A stretch of DNA of 64,000 nucleotides from Methylobacterium sp. R2-1 (GTDB lineage: Bacteria > Pseudomonadota > Alphaproteobacteria > Rhizobiales > Beijerinckiaceae). How positions within the stretch are numbered: position 1 is the first letter of the stretch; each line of letters opens with the position of its first letter. A model generated the notes under the pieces. The model worked only from the letters and a program-made list of their open reading frames with translations. It had not been told where the DNA came from and ran no database searches. Below, piece by piece: positions 34,501-45,854 of the stretch. The stretch is taken from the NCBI RefSeq assembly GCF_014191355.1, contig NZ_JACHWM010000006.1:62001-126000 (forward strand), given 5' to 3'. Both the position numbers and the translations under genes were made by a program.

Positions 34501-34650
34501 GGGATAGGTCGCCTGGACGTTGATGATGGGAGGGGCGATCTCGGGATACTGCGCCACCGGCAGCGTCAGCCCGGCGACGAGGCCGATCACCGTGATGAGG
34601 ACGGAAATCACGCCCGCGAGGATCGGCCGGTCGACGAACGTGGCGAACAT
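31501..34650 (-). CDS. RND efflux transporter, inner-membrane permease (HAE1 type)
   Basis: A 1049-residue hydrophobe/amphiphile efflux-1 permease, full length for the AcrB/MexB group. The N-terminus FVDRPILAGVISVLITVIG is the first helix. TM4 carries GLVVDDAIIVVENTERL with the proton-relay Asp pair, and the second half has GLAAKNSILLVSFAEDL. Porter-domain segments such as GRILNFSNMRYAMRIWLNP and PTTDWGVPQIRLDIDR are present. The matching adaptor gene is divergent, 140 bases upstream, an unusual layout since the pair is more often co-directional. No outer-membrane factor gene is nearby. The C-terminal tail is charged (ETKEGGQGEKRQEEAV). Substrate unknown. Confidence 0.93.
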   Translation of the reverse strand: MFATFVDRPILAGVISVLITVIGLVAGLTLPVAQYPEIAPPIINVQATYPGASAQQAYESIAIPLEQEINGAPHLIYIQSTSSTDGSVSIDATFEVGSNLDAAAAEVLTRSSRAEAKLPEAVRAQGLEIQKSSRQRLGNVVLYADESTGFDELFLANYAETQVIKPLRRVTGMGRILNFSNMRYAMRIWLNPAKMEALSLSTETVLQAVQAQNAQVTTGSLGKLPMDRATPFELQLVTKGRLMKPEEFGNIVLRANPDGSVVRVSDVARVELGSEQYGVTSNFDGKPSATLGIFQNPDANAVEVMNGTRETMADLAKRFPPGLHYTIALDSTEFVKEAIYEVVRTLFEAILIVTVVTYLFLQNWRATLIPTIAVPIALIGTFGPMALLGFSFNTLSLLGLVLAVGLVVDDAIIVVENTERLMAEGMEPKPASREAVNEIGGPVIATTLVLAALFVPVAFIPGLTGQLYNQFALTIAISVLISAIVSLTLTPALCGLLLRSHGPQKTRWWRKPLDWFNRALDRSADFVARTIGGLARHVVLTLVVFALFAGATLLLLMQRPTGFVPDEDQGYLYAEVAMPLGASVQRTEAMNARFGAALRARDDVDHTIGVSGRSFLADTVAPFYGFNIPVMKPWDERTTTVDDLIRDMEERFKHDPDGQVRIANPSPLPGLGSRGGLTLEIQDRSGNGGLGLAQTANAFIEKIRDLPGVASATPTTDWGVPQIRLDIDRAKAEQLGVPLARLFEALGTYVGSSFVNLFNRFGFVYQVYVQSDASGRRLFQDLEALTVLNAQGEPVRLGSLVQAKFTTGPTAVLSYNTYPAIEVAVTVAPGSSSGTVIEAVEELADDLPRNTSIEWSEVAYQEKIAGNVAPLIFALGVFMIFCFLAGQYESLRLPLVILLATPLAIFGAVGFLALRGMPLDVFGQIGLLLLVGLAAKNSILLVSFAEDLRRQGEDALEAAKHATRMRMRPILMTSFAFILGSVPLAIASGAGANARLSMGTVVIGGLLVATILTLFVTPVFYVAAERLRGEETKEGGQGEKRQEEAVPAA

Positions 34651-34790
34651 TCGAGGGGCCGTCTCCGAAAATTCAACGTGGCCGTGAAGGACCCGCGTGC
34701 AACGTCTTCGGACTCCGCGTGTTCCCTCCCGTGCCGCGCCCGGGACAAGCCGGGCGGTTGCCCCCGTCCTGCTGTTGGAGATTGGACCTC

Positions 34791-35999
34791 GTGCGCTCAG
34801 GCGTCGGCTTCGTCATCACCGGTCTCGTCGTCGGCGCGCTCGGGATCGCCGCAGGCGCGTGGTGGGGGGCGGGGCACCCGATCCCCGGCTTCCTTGCCCA
34901 TCACCTCAAGGTGGCGAGCCGTGCCGAGACCAAGCGCGGCAGGGAGGAGGCGCGGCTGGCGGTGCGGGCGGTGCGCGCCAGCGCCCAGGAGGTGCCGGTC
35001 GCCTTTGAATATACCGGCACCATCGTTTCGCCCCGCGACGCCGCGCTCCAGGCCCGGGTGACCGGCTTCGTGGTGGAGCGCCCGTTCGAGCCCGGCGGCC
35101 ACGTGAAGAAGGGGCAGGTGCTGTTCCGCATCGACCCGCGCCCGTTCGAGGTCGCGCTCAAATCGGCCGAGGCCCTGCGCGACCAGGCCAAGGCCACCCT
35201 CGACTTCGCCCGTGCCGAGGTGAACCGCACCGAGCAACTCGCCGACAAGGGCTTCGCCACCGAGCAGCGCGCCCAGCAGAACCAGTCGAACCTCGCCACG
35301 GCAACCGCCAAGCTCAACGAGGCGGAGGCCACCATCGCCCGGGAGCGGCTGAACCTCGAATACGCGGTGATCCGCGCACCCTTCGACGGGCGCTCCAGCC
35401 TGTCCATGACCAATATCGGCGACATGGTGATCGAGAATCAGACCAACCTCGTCTCCGTGGTGCAGGTGAACCCGATCGACGTGCAGATGGCGCTCTCCTC
35501 CGAGGACGCGGAGGCCGTCCGGGTCGCCCAGGCCGAGGGACGGGTGAAGGTCCAGCTCCTCGACGTGGGGCGCGAGCCCGTGCGCGAGGCCACGATCTAC
35601 CGGCTCGACAACCGATTCGATCCCCGCACCGGCCGCCGCCTGATCCAGGCGTGGCTCGACAACGCGGACGAGCGCTACCTGCCCGGCCGTTTCGTACGCT
35701 CGCGCATCGAGGTGGGCCGGCAGGAGCGCCTGCTGGTGCCGACGATCGCGCTCTCGGCCCAGCTCGACCAGCAGGTGATCTGGACGGTGGACGAGGCCGG
35801 CACCGTCCACATGACCGCGATCGAGGTCGGCGACGTCTACGGCGACAACACCGCCGTGCTCAAAGGTCTCAAGCCCGGCACGCTGGTGGTCACCGACCAT
35901 CTCCAGAGCATGCGCCAGAACCTCAAGGTCGAGCCGCGGGTCGGCGAGGAGGTCAGCGCCGTGGGCAACATGCCCGCCCAGGGCGAAGCGCGGCACTGA
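34791..35999 (+). CDS. RND efflux periplasmic adaptor (membrane fusion protein)
   Basis: A 402-residue adaptor for the divergent RND permease. An N-terminal anchor helix (GVGFVITGLVVGALGIAAGAWW) precedes the periplasmic part. Lipoyl halves are EYTGTIVSPRDAALQARVTGFV and VIRAPFDGRSSL, separated by a helical hairpin with ATLDFARAEVNRTEQL. The beta-barrel part contains NPIDVQMALS. The GTG start at 34791, with TTGGAG ten bases ahead, puts the anchor helix right at the N-terminus; the frame is open back to 34719. The 140-base gap to the permease start should contain both promoters. Confidence 0.9.
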   Translation: MRSGVGFVITGLVVGALGIAAGAWWGAGHPIPGFLAHHLKVASRAETKRGREEARLAVRAVRASAQEVPVAFEYTGTIVSPRDAALQARVTGFVVERPFEPGGHVKKGQVLFRIDPRPFEVALKSAEALRDQAKATLDFARAEVNRTEQLADKGFATEQRAQQNQSNLATATAKLNEAEATIARERLNLEYAVIRAPFDGRSSLSMTNIGDMVIENQTNLVSVVQVNPIDVQMALSSEDAEAVRVAQAEGRVKVQLLDVGREPVREATIYRLDNRFDPRTGRRLIQAWLDNADERYLPGRFVRSRIEVGRQERLLVPTIALSAQLDQQVIWTVDEAGTVHMTAIEVGDVYGDNTAVLKGLKPGTLVVTDHLQSMRQNLKVEPRVGEEVSAVGNMPAQGEARH

Positions 36000-36013
36000 G
36001 TCCGGGGTTTCGA

Positions 36014-36109
36014 AAGGGTGAGCCCTTCTCATAGGGTCCAGGGCGGAGCCCTGGTGGAGGGAAGCCGGGGCGCTGCCCCGGCGCCCCGGCAAAGGGATGA
36101 TCCCCTTGG
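36014..36109. terminator. Cluster of hairpins between convergent genes
   Basis: Several short perfect stems lie between the RND adaptor and the chemoreceptor gene: AAGGG/CCCTT (36014-36027), CCAGGGC-GGA-GCCCTGG (36038-36054), CCGGGGC-GCT-GCCCCGG (36065-36081) and AAGGG/CCCTT (36092-36107). Serial three- and four-base-loop hairpins between stops are likely bidirectional terminators. Confidence 0.55.
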
Positions 36110-36119
36110 AATCCCTGAC

Positions 36120-38171
36120 TCAGGCCGCCCGCACCTGGGCGAGGAAGCCACCGACCTCCGTGCGCAGAGCCGTCGCCTGCCGGGCGAGGTCGCTCGCCGC
36201 GTCGAGCACCTGGCCCGAGCCGGTGCTGGCATCGTCGGCGGTGCGGGCCACGCCCGCCACGTCGTCCGAGGCGCGGCGCGCGCCCCCCGAGGTCTCGACC
36301 GTGGTGCGGGCGATCTCGGCGGTGGCCGCGCCCTGTTCCTCGACCGCGGCGGCGATGTCGCTGGAAATCCGCGACAGGTCGCGGATCGTGCGGGCGATGC
36401 CGGTGATGCCGGAGACCGAGGCGCCGGTGGCGGCCTCGATCTCCGCCATCCGCCCGGCGATCTCGTCGGTGGCCCGCGCCGTCTGTGCGGCCAGTCCCTT
36501 CACCTCCGCCGCGACCACGGCGAAGCCGCGCCCCGCCTCGCCGGCCCGCGCCGCCTCGATGGTGGCGTTGAGCGCCAGCAGGTTGGTCTGACCGGCGATC
36601 TGCGAGATCAGCCCGACGATCTGGCCGATGCTGCTCGCGGCCGAGGCGAGGCGCTCGACCTCCCCGGCGGTGCGGGCCGCCTCCTCCTCGGCGGCGCTCG
36701 CCGCCAGCGCCGACGAGCCGACCTGGGCGGAGATCTCGCGGATCGAGGCCGACAGCTCTTCCGTCGCCGCGGCGATGCCGTCGGAGGAGCGCGCCGCCTG
36801 CGCCGAGGCCTGCGCGGCCGAGGCGCTCAGGGCGGAGGTCTGGCCCGCCGCGCTGCTCATCGCCCGGGCGGCGCCCTCCAATTGCTGCGCGGCGGCCGAG
36901 ACCGCCTCGACGATGCCGCCGACCCGCGCCTCGAAGCCGTCCGCCACCGCCATCATCGCCACGTGGCGGCGGGCGGCCTCCTCCTCGGCGCTGCGCTCCT
37001 GCGCCGCGCGGATGCGGGCGCGCTCGGCCACGCTGTCGCGGAAGGCAAGGGCCGCGGCGGCAATGCTGCGCAGCTCACCCGGACCCTTCACCGGGATCTC
37101 GATCTCGGTCTCCCCCCCTGTATCCCCCTGCCCGATCGCGGTCAGCGCTCGCGCCATCCGGCTCAGAGGGCGCGCGATCGCCGAGCCGAGGCCGAAGGCC
37201 AGCGCTACCGAGAGCAGCAGGGTGGCGAGCGCCCCCCCGGCCCAGAGCAGGACGGTGCGTTCCGCCTGCGCCCGGGCCGCCCCCGCCTCCCGTGCCAGGG
37301 CCGCGGTCAGCCGGTCCTCGATCCCCTTCAGCCCGTCGATGCGCTGCGTGGCGAGCCGGAACCAGCCCTTGGCGTCGGTGAAGGCGGGCGTCTGTCCGGG
37401 CGTCGTGTCGAGGGCGAGGCTCCGGATCCGGGCGACCTCTCGGGCGCCCTCCGCCGCGTTCGCCGCATCGAGCGCGGCGATCTCCTCCGCGGAGCCCACG
37501 GCGCGGAAGAGTCCCTCAAAGGTCGTTTGGTTCGAAGCGAGCCCGGCGAGCCGGCGCAGGCCCGCGAGGTCGATCGTGCCCGCGGCGAAGACGGCCGAGG
37601 CCGCCGCCCGCTCCTGGCCGGCGAATTCCTTGAGCGAGAGGAAGGCGGACAGGGCGGAGACGCGGGCGCCGATGGCCGGGTCCGCAGCGATCTGCGCCAC
37701 TCCGCGCACGGTCCCGAGAGCGTTCGCGATGACGCCGGTATAGACCGCGAGGTTGGCCGGCACGCTGGTTTCCAGCCGATCCACCGCGGCGCGGTGGCGC
37801 TCGATCCCGTCGAGCCCCTCGCGCAGAAACGCCGCCTTGCGCGCGAACTCCGCGTCCGCTCCGGCGGCATCGAGATCCGCGATCAGGGCGGCGCGTGCCG
37901 CATCCGTCAGCCGGCGCTGGGCGGCGAGTTCCGGGGCGAACTGGCTGCCCTTCGAGCCGAGATAGAGGCTGGAGGCGCCGCGCTCCTTCTGTGCCTCGTG
38001 GACGAAGGCGCCGATCCGGACCGAGAGGCCGGCCAACGCCTCCATCCGCGCCATCGCCCTGCCGTGCCCCGCGCGCTCCACGACCCCCACCCCCGCGACG
38101 GCGCCGAAGGCGAGGCAGGGGATCAGCGCCACCGCGACGATGCGGGCGCGCAGGGAAGAGGGCAGCTTCAT
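36120..38171 (-). CDS. Methyl-accepting chemotaxis protein with NIT-type sensor
   Basis: A 683-residue membrane chemoreceptor. TM1 is residues 8-30 ([18 protein letters not shown]). The periplasmic region contains [22 protein letters not shown], typical of the nitrate/nitrite-sensing NIT domain. TM2 is near residue 310 ([23 protein letters not shown]), followed by a HAMP domain ([20 protein letters not shown]). The signalling hairpin tip is intact: [19 protein letters not shown] and [19 protein letters not shown]. It ends without a CheR-binding pentapeptide. ATG 38171. A second, soluble receptor-like gene lies upstream on the same strand. Confidence 0.92.
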   Translation of the reverse strand: MKLPSSLRARIVAVALIPCLAFGAVAGVGVVERAGHGRAMARMEALAGLSVRIGAFVHEAQKERGASSLYLGSKGSQFAPELAAQRRLTDAARAALIADLDAAGADAEFARKAAFLREGLDGIERHRAAVDRLETSVPANLAVYTGVIANALGTVRGVAQIAADPAIGARVSALSAFLSLKEFAGQERAAASAVFAAGTIDLAGLRRLAGLASNQTTFEGLFRAVGSAEEIAALDAANAAEGAREVARIRSLALDTTPGQTPAFTDAKGWFRLATQRIDGLKGIEDRLTAALAREAGAARAQAERTVLLWAGGALATLLLSVALAFGLGSAIARPLSRMARALTAIGQGDTGGETEIEIPVKGPGELRSIAAAALAFRDSVAERARIRAAQERSAEEEAARRHVAMMAVADGFEARVGGIVEAVSAAAQQLEGAARAMSSAAGQTSALSASAAQASAQAARSSDGIAAATEELSASIREISAQVGSSALAASAAEEEAARTAGEVERLASAASSIGQIVGLISQIAGQTNLLALNATIEAARAGEAGRGFAVVAAEVKGLAAQTARATDEIAGRMAEIEAATGASVSGITGIARTIRDLSRISSDIAAAVEEQGAATAEIARTTVETSGGARRASDDVAGVARTADDASTGSGQVLDAASDLARQATALRTEVGGFLAQVRAA

Positions 38172-38333
38172 GACGGGACGGTCCGGACGGGTTGCGGTCG
38201 GACCATGAAAGGCGAGCGTAAAGTAAAGATTTAACCGGAGAGAAATTGCTTAAATTTGGGGCATGTACGCTAAGTTTTCACCATAGCAGCCGCGGTTGGA
38301 ACAAATCCTGTGGGCCTGACAGCTTCTATACCG

Positions 38334-39395
38334 TCACGGAAGGCTATTCGTGCTGCCTTCGACGCTCTGCTGCTCGATCACGCCGCGCCAGCCCAGGCCC
38401 TGATAGGTTTCGTAGCCGGGGCTGCCGTGGAAGGCCACGAGGCGGCCCCTGCCATCCCGGTAGTGCCCCTGGAACCGGCCGTCCGTGCGGAGCCGGTATG
38501 TCTCGCTCAGAACCCCCTCGTCCCGCGAGCAGGCGATCACGCGGTTCCGGGCATCGAGCAGCATCACGCGGGTGCGCTCCCGCTCGCCCGCGCCGAGCCG
38601 GACGCCCTGGACGATGGCGCGGGCCTGCGGCTGCCAGTCGAAATGGATGGCGAGGATGCCCAGCGGCGCCCCCTCCGGGCGACCGCCCTCCCGCACGCTC
38701 GCGCAGTAGGTGGCGACCTGTGCGCCGCGAAGGCGCGCCTCGGTCCGCACGTCGACCGCCGTGTAGTCGTTGCCGCTCCGCAGGGCGCGTGCGTCCCGGA
38801 ACCAGGTCTCGGCATCGACCTGGGCGCCGAGGATGTCCGGATAAGTATCCGGGCGGCCATGGGCGACCACCCGGCCCTGAAGATCGCACAGCCAGAGATC
38901 GAGATAGACCGTGTAGGCCGACAGGATCACCCCCAGCCGCTCGCCGGCATAAGCCACGGTCTCCGGTGAAGGATCCCGGCCGCAGGCGACCAGGGCGGCG
39001 TCGGTCGCCCACCAGCGCACGTCGCAGGTGCGCTCGTAGAGGTTCCGGTCGATCAATTCGACGGCGTTCAGGGCGAGGTCCACGCAGCGGGTCGCACGCG
39101 CCTCGCCCGTGAGCCGCGCGACGGCCTCCGTGAGGTCGTCCACGCCGGTGCTGAGGCCCGCCCTCAGGGCTGCGGCCAGCGTCTCGACCTCGGTCGAGAC
39201 GGTTCGGACTTCCTGCGCGACGATCGAGAATCCCGCTCCCTTCTCGCCGGCATGAGCCGCCTCGATGAGCGCGTTCAGGGCCAGCAGCTTCATGCGGTTG
39301 GCGATCAACTGGATGGCGCCAAGGTTGGAAGAGGCCCTGGACTTCAGGGCCTGCGCCGACGCACCGACGACCTCGGCAAGGGACAAGTCTTTCAT
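38334..39395 (-). CDS. Soluble chemoreceptor-like protein with C-terminal Cache-like domain
   Basis: A 353-residue protein without membrane helices. Residues about 28-70 resemble only the tip of a chemoreceptor signalling hairpin (LLALNALIEAAHAGEKGAGF, SIVAQEVRTVSTEVETL). The tip residues QTN that contact CheA/CheW are replaced (IANRMKLLALNA). The rest (about 95-345) looks like a Cache-type sensor: VYLDLWLCDLQGRVVAHGRP, WFRDARALRSGNDYTAVDV, GVLSETYRLRTDGRFQG and GYETYQGLGWRGVIEQ. The order, signalling piece first and sensor last in a cytosolic protein, is the reverse of ordinary receptors. ATG 39395. It lies 162 bases ahead of the NIT receptor gene. It may tune signalling rather than form arrays, which is inference. 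Confidence 0.75.
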   Translation of the reverse strand: MKDLSLAEVVGASAQALKSRASSNLGAIQLIANRMKLLALNALIEAAHAGEKGAGFSIVAQEVRTVSTEVETLAAALRAGLSTGVDDLTEAVARLTGEARATRCVDLALNAVELIDRNLYERTCDVRWWATDAALVACGRDPSPETVAYAGERLGVILSAYTVYLDLWLCDLQGRVVAHGRPDTYPDILGAQVDAETWFRDARALRSGNDYTAVDVRTEARLRGAQVATYCASVREGGRPEGAPLGILAIHFDWQPQARAIVQGVRLGAGERERTRVMLLDARNRVIACSRDEGVLSETYRLRTDGRFQGHYRDGRGRLVAFHGSPGYETYQGLGWRGVIEQQSVEGSTNSLP

Positions 39396-39815
39396 GCAAC
39401 CACCAGGGGCACTTTACGGGCGGGATTCTTCGCTTTGATCAGGATGTGCTGAACTATAGCGATACTCACCTTAAATTGATCCTAACGTATCGGCCGCGTT
39501 GCTTGATGCTTATTTCGGCTGATGGCGCGCTTTTGGGCGCCGATGGGATCGGGATGCACGCAGCCGAACCCGCCCTTCGACGGCCCTCGGACGGGAGGCC
39601 GTCCAAGCCATTCGGGATGGAGGTTGCGGTCGCAAACCGGCCGCGACAGGCCGGCATTGCCGTCGTACCCGTTCCGTTCTAGTGGTTTCGCGCCGCTCGG
39701 AACCCATCTCCGTCCCCGGATACTGTTCCCGCGCGGCACACCCGTTGCCCGCCCGAGCAGAGAGCGAGGGCGCCGCATCCGGGTCGCCCGGATCGTCGCA
39801 GAGAATTTGTCGTCC
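39396..39815. other. Divergent intergenic region upstream of uvrA
   Basis: This 420-base gap separates the soluble chemoreceptor-like gene from uvrA and should hold both promoters. The part near 39450-39490 is A+T-rich. A hairpin (GACGGCC 39579-39585 with GGCCGTC 39597-39603) is visible. I found no full LexA-box match of the alphaproteobacterial GTTC-N7-GTTC form. The uvrA frame is open through most of it, but composition and the family start argue for ATG 39816. Confidence 0.5.
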
Positions 39816-42899
<3,084 letters not shown>

Positions 42900-43400
42900 G
42901 AGGCAGGTTCCGGCCGGATCCTGCCCGGCCATGGCACCGGGCCGAGGTGGCGATTCGGAGGGCCGCACCGCTCCGTTCGTCTCATCCTGGCGCGGGGCAC
43001 GCGTTCGCACTTGCGCAATTGCCTGCCTCGCCCTGCCGGACCATCCCAGCCAAGTGACGCGGTCAATCGCTTGATGACAATGTACTATTTCGCTTGAATC
43101 CGGCTCTCTGCACGGCGCCTTTCCAAGATGGACTGCGTTAACGGATCATTAAGGACCTGGTTGCTCCGCAGCGAAAATGCGGCTTTTGCGCAACGGTGAG
43201 ATCCGAACTGCCGAGATTGAAGGCAATCCCCTGTCTTTCGCAGCCGGTCTGTAGAATAGTTCCCGACGTCGAGACTTGAGGTGCGGCCGTAGGGGGCACC
43301 AGCATCACACCAGCCAACCCGCTCTGGGGAGAGAGGGAGGCGAGAGGGGTGCGGGCGCTACGGGGCGGACGCCTGAAATCCTTGGGAAGGAACGAGAAAA
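42900..43400. other. Intergenic region upstream of the outer-membrane protein gene
   Basis: This 501-base gap follows uvrA. It includes a moderately A+T-rich stretch (about 43070-43170) and a purine-rich run (43325-43354, GGGGAGAGAGGGAGG) close to the next gene, which suggests a long leader. No gene, tRNA or known riboswitch is seen. Confidence 0.5.
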
Positions 43401-44342
43401 ATGATGAAGAACTGGCTCGCCGCGGGCGCCATCGCGCTCACGGCCGGAATGACGACGACCGTCGCCCAGGCGCAGACGACCACGGTTCCCGGTGAGCAGG
43501 TCGGTCTGGCCGTTGGCGCGCCGCTCCCCGAGGGCATCTACGCCATCAACACCTTCACCTACCGCAGCCCGGATGGCCCGAACGCGACCGCGGTCGACAC
43601 CGCCGTCAACATTCCGATCCTGGTGTGGGCGACCCCCTACGTGCCGTTCGGCGGCCGCCTCGAGTTCGTCGTGGCTCCCCCGACCGTGTTCACCTTCAGC
43701 CGCGCCGCGGGCGGCCGTGACACCTCGATCAACGTCGGCACCTTCGTCGGCGCGATCTGGGCGTTCGATCTCGGCGGCAACATCGGCGTCAGCCTGCTCG
43801 GCGGTTCGTACCTCAACGAGCTCAACGCCGGTCGTGGCGGCGGCCTGAACATCCTGGCCTCCAACACCTACCGCGTCGGCGGCGCCATCAGCTACACCGG
43901 CGACGGCTGGAACCTGACCGCCAACCTGACCTACAACTTCTACGACTCCCCGAGCCGCTTCAACGGCCCGAACGGCATCCCGGCCTTCTTCGGCCCGGTG
44001 CAGATCTCGGACGCGTTCAACCTCGACCTGACCGCGACCAAGAAGTTCGGCAAGTTCGAGATCGGCGCGATCGGCTACGGCACGGTCAACCTCGACCCGA
44101 ACCTGCTCGCCTTCGTGAACGATCCGACCAGCCGCATCGGTCGCGGTGGCCGGTTCGCCCTCGGCGGCCTCATCGGCTACGACTTCGGACCGTTCACGGT
44201 TCAGGCCTACGTCGCCCGCGACGTCGTGACCTCGGCCGGCGTCCGCGAGAGCACCGACGGCTGGTTCCGCATCGTCGCCCCGCTCTACACCCCGGCGGTC
44301 TCCGCGGCCCCGGCTCCGGCTCCGCTGGTTCGCAAGTACTGA
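43401..44342 (+). CDS. Outer-membrane beta-barrel protein, Phenol_MetA_deg-like
   Basis: A 313-residue secreted protein with a signal peptide (residues 1 to about 25, ending TVAQAQ). The mature part is a run of alternating strands typical of an outer-membrane barrel: VPFGGRLEFVVAPPTVF, ISYTGDGWNLTANLTYNFYD and GRFALGGLIGYDFGPFTVQAYVARDV. The pattern fits the SphA/Phenol_MetA_deg transporter family often found as abundant outer-membrane proteins. It ends in a Pro/Ala linker and RKY. ATG 43401 has a strong GGGAAGGAA site ahead, and a good terminator follows. The combination suggests high expression; substrate unknown. Confidence 0.83.
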   Translation: MMKNWLAAGAIALTAGMTTTVAQAQTTTVPGEQVGLAVGAPLPEGIYAINTFTYRSPDGPNATAVDTAVNIPILVWATPYVPFGGRLEFVVAPPTVFTFSRAAGGRDTSINVGTFVGAIWAFDLGGNIGVSLLGGSYLNELNAGRGGGLNILASNTYRVGGAISYTGDGWNLTANLTYNFYDSPSRFNGPNGIPAFFGPVQISDAFNLDLTATKKFGKFEIGAIGYGTVNLDPNLLAFVNDPTSRIGRGGRFALGGLIGYDFGPFTVQAYVARDVVTSAGVRESTDGWFRIVAPLYTPAVSAAPAPAPLVRKY

Positions 44343-44768
44343 TCACTCGGACCGGGGACGCACCGCGTTCCCGATCTCCCGAGTTACGAAGCCGTCCGGC
44401 CGCTAGGCCGGGCGGCTTCATTCGTTTTCAAGGGATTGCAGCCTGAGGGGCGTCGCCGTCCGCGCCCGTGGTGCGGCGCGGGCGAGGATCCCGGGTCGCG
44501 CGGCATAGTCCGGCCCCGGCGATCCGGCCCTGGTTGGACCGGGAGGCGCGCAGCCTTCGCCCGTACCGGCGCACCACCGCCATCGGCCGCCGGGTCACGA
44601 CGACCCGACCCCGACGCGGGCGCCATTCGACGCGGTGCCGGACGGGTGTCGGGGTGATGTGCGCCGCCTATCTGTGTCGGGAGCGCCGCCTGTCAGCCCG
44701 GATAGAAGCCGCTTTGCGGAGGCCTTTCACGGACGGCAGCAGGGCGGGGCGCAGGGAAATCGCAGAAC
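44343..44768. other. Intergenic region after the outer-membrane protein gene
   Basis: This 426-base gap starts with a terminator at 44388-44428. The rest is plain GC-rich sequence; open frames on both strands look like compositional noise. The promoter of the HtrA-like gene should be in the last part. Confidence 0.45.
44388..44428 (+). terminator. Rho-independent terminator after the outer-membrane protein gene
   Basis: GAAGCCGTCCGGCC (44388-44401) pairs with GGCCGGGCGGCTTC (44406-44419) across a four-base loop, with a single G-U-type mismatch. ATTCGTTTT follows. Confidence 0.8.
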
Positions 44769-45743
44769 ATGTCCGCGCACGGCGAATTCAGGATCCCGGC
44801 CGCCCTGCAGCCCAAGGCCGGCGATTACGCCTACGACCTGGAGCGGGCGCTGACCTCGGTCGTCTCCCTCTCGACCCGGGTACCAGCGGAAGCCTTCACG
44901 GCGGAGACGCTCGGCACCGAGCGGGCCGGCAACGGCGTGGTGATCCGCGAGGATGGGCTGGTGCTCACCATCGGATACCTCGTGCTGGAGGCCGAGAGCG
45001 TCTGGCTCACCACGCAGGACGGGCGCTCGGTGCCGGCCTATGTGGTCGGCTACGACGGGGAGACGGGCTTCGGCCTTGTCCAGGCACTTGGCCGCCTCGA
45101 CCTGCCCGCCCTGAGGCTCGGGCGCTCGGACGCGCTCCAGATCGGTGAGCGGGCGGTGATCGCCGGGGCGGGCGGGCGTTCGCACAGCCTCGCGGTCGAA
45201 CTCGTCGCCCGGCAGGAATTCGCCGGATACTGGGAATACGTCCTCGACGAGGCCCTGTTCACGGCGCCCGCCCACCCGCACTGGGGCGGCACCGCCCTGA
45301 TCGGACCCGACGGCGATCTGATCGGCATCGGCTCGCTGCAGCTGCAGCAGGGCGGCTCGGGGGCGGGCCGGGCGATCAACATGGTCGTGCCGATCGACCT
45401 CCTGCCGCCGATTCTCACCGATCTCGAGACCCGCGGCCGGGCCGCCCGCCCGCCCCGCCCCTGGCTCGGCCTCTACGCCACGGAGACCGAGGACGGCGTC
45501 GTGGTGATGGGGGCTGCCGACAAGGGCCCGGCGGAAGCCGCCGACCTGCGCGCGGGCGACGTGCTGGCCGAGGTGGCGGGCGAGCCGGTGGCCGACCTCG
45601 CCGGCTTCTTCCGGCAGGTCTGGGCGCTCGGCGAGGCGGGGGTGCGCGTGCCGCTCACGGTCAACCGCGACGGGCGCCTGACGCGGCTCGCGCTGGTCTC
45701 GGTCGACCGAGACCGGTTCCTGATCGGGCCGAAGCTGCACTGA
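44769..45743 (+). CDS. HtrA/DegP-like protein with a lost catalytic triad and a PDZ domain
   Basis: A 324-residue protein with the chymotrypsin-like fold of S1C proteases followed by one PDZ domain (about 235-320, RPWLGLYATETEDGVVV, AADLRAGDVLAEVAGEPV). Comparison with HtrA motifs shows all three catalytic residues replaced: the TNxHV His is Tyr70 (LTIGYLV), the TDLAL Asp is Gly100 (ETGFGLV) and the GNSGG Ser is Trp172 (HPHWGGTAL). No signal peptide is seen at the N-terminus, so it may stay in the cytosol. It is therefore probably a binding or chaperone-type pseudoprotease. ATG 44769. A hairpin pair separates it from the convergent RTX gene. Confidence 0.8.
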   Translation: MSAHGEFRIPAALQPKAGDYAYDLERALTSVVSLSTRVPAEAFTAETLGTERAGNGVVIREDGLVLTIGYLVLEAESVWLTTQDGRSVPAYVVGYDGETGFGLVQALGRLDLPALRLGRSDALQIGERAVIAGAGGRSHSLAVELVARQEFAGYWEYVLDEALFTAPAHPHWGGTALIGPDGDLIGIGSLQLQQGGSGAGRAINMVVPIDLLPPILTDLETRGRAARPPRPWLGLYATETEDGVVVMGAADKGPAEAADLRAGDVLAEVAGEPVADLAGFFRQVWALGEAGVRVPLTVNRDGRLTRLALVSVDRDRFLIGPKLH

Positions 45744-45751
45744 GTGTCTCT

Positions 45752-45814
45752 CACAAGACGCCCGCCGCACTTTCGTCGCCGGAGCGAGAACGGTCCGTGA
45801 CCGGGCGTTTTGTG
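45752..45814. terminator. Terminator-like inverted repeat between convergent genes
   Basis: CACAAGACGCCCG (45752-45764) pairs with CGGGCGTTTTGTG (45802-45814) with one G-T mismatch, across a 37-base loop. It lies between the stops of the HtrA-like and RTX genes and has a TTTT on the plus strand. Confidence 0.45.
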
Positions 45815-45854
45815 ACGCCCTTCGAATGCCCGCGGCATCGCGCCCAACGGAGGA

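Noticed and set aside
39396..39815. SOS (LexA) box upstream of uvrA
   Set aside because: Several GTTC and GAAC tetramers occur but none with the seven-base spacing of the alphaproteobacterial LexA site.
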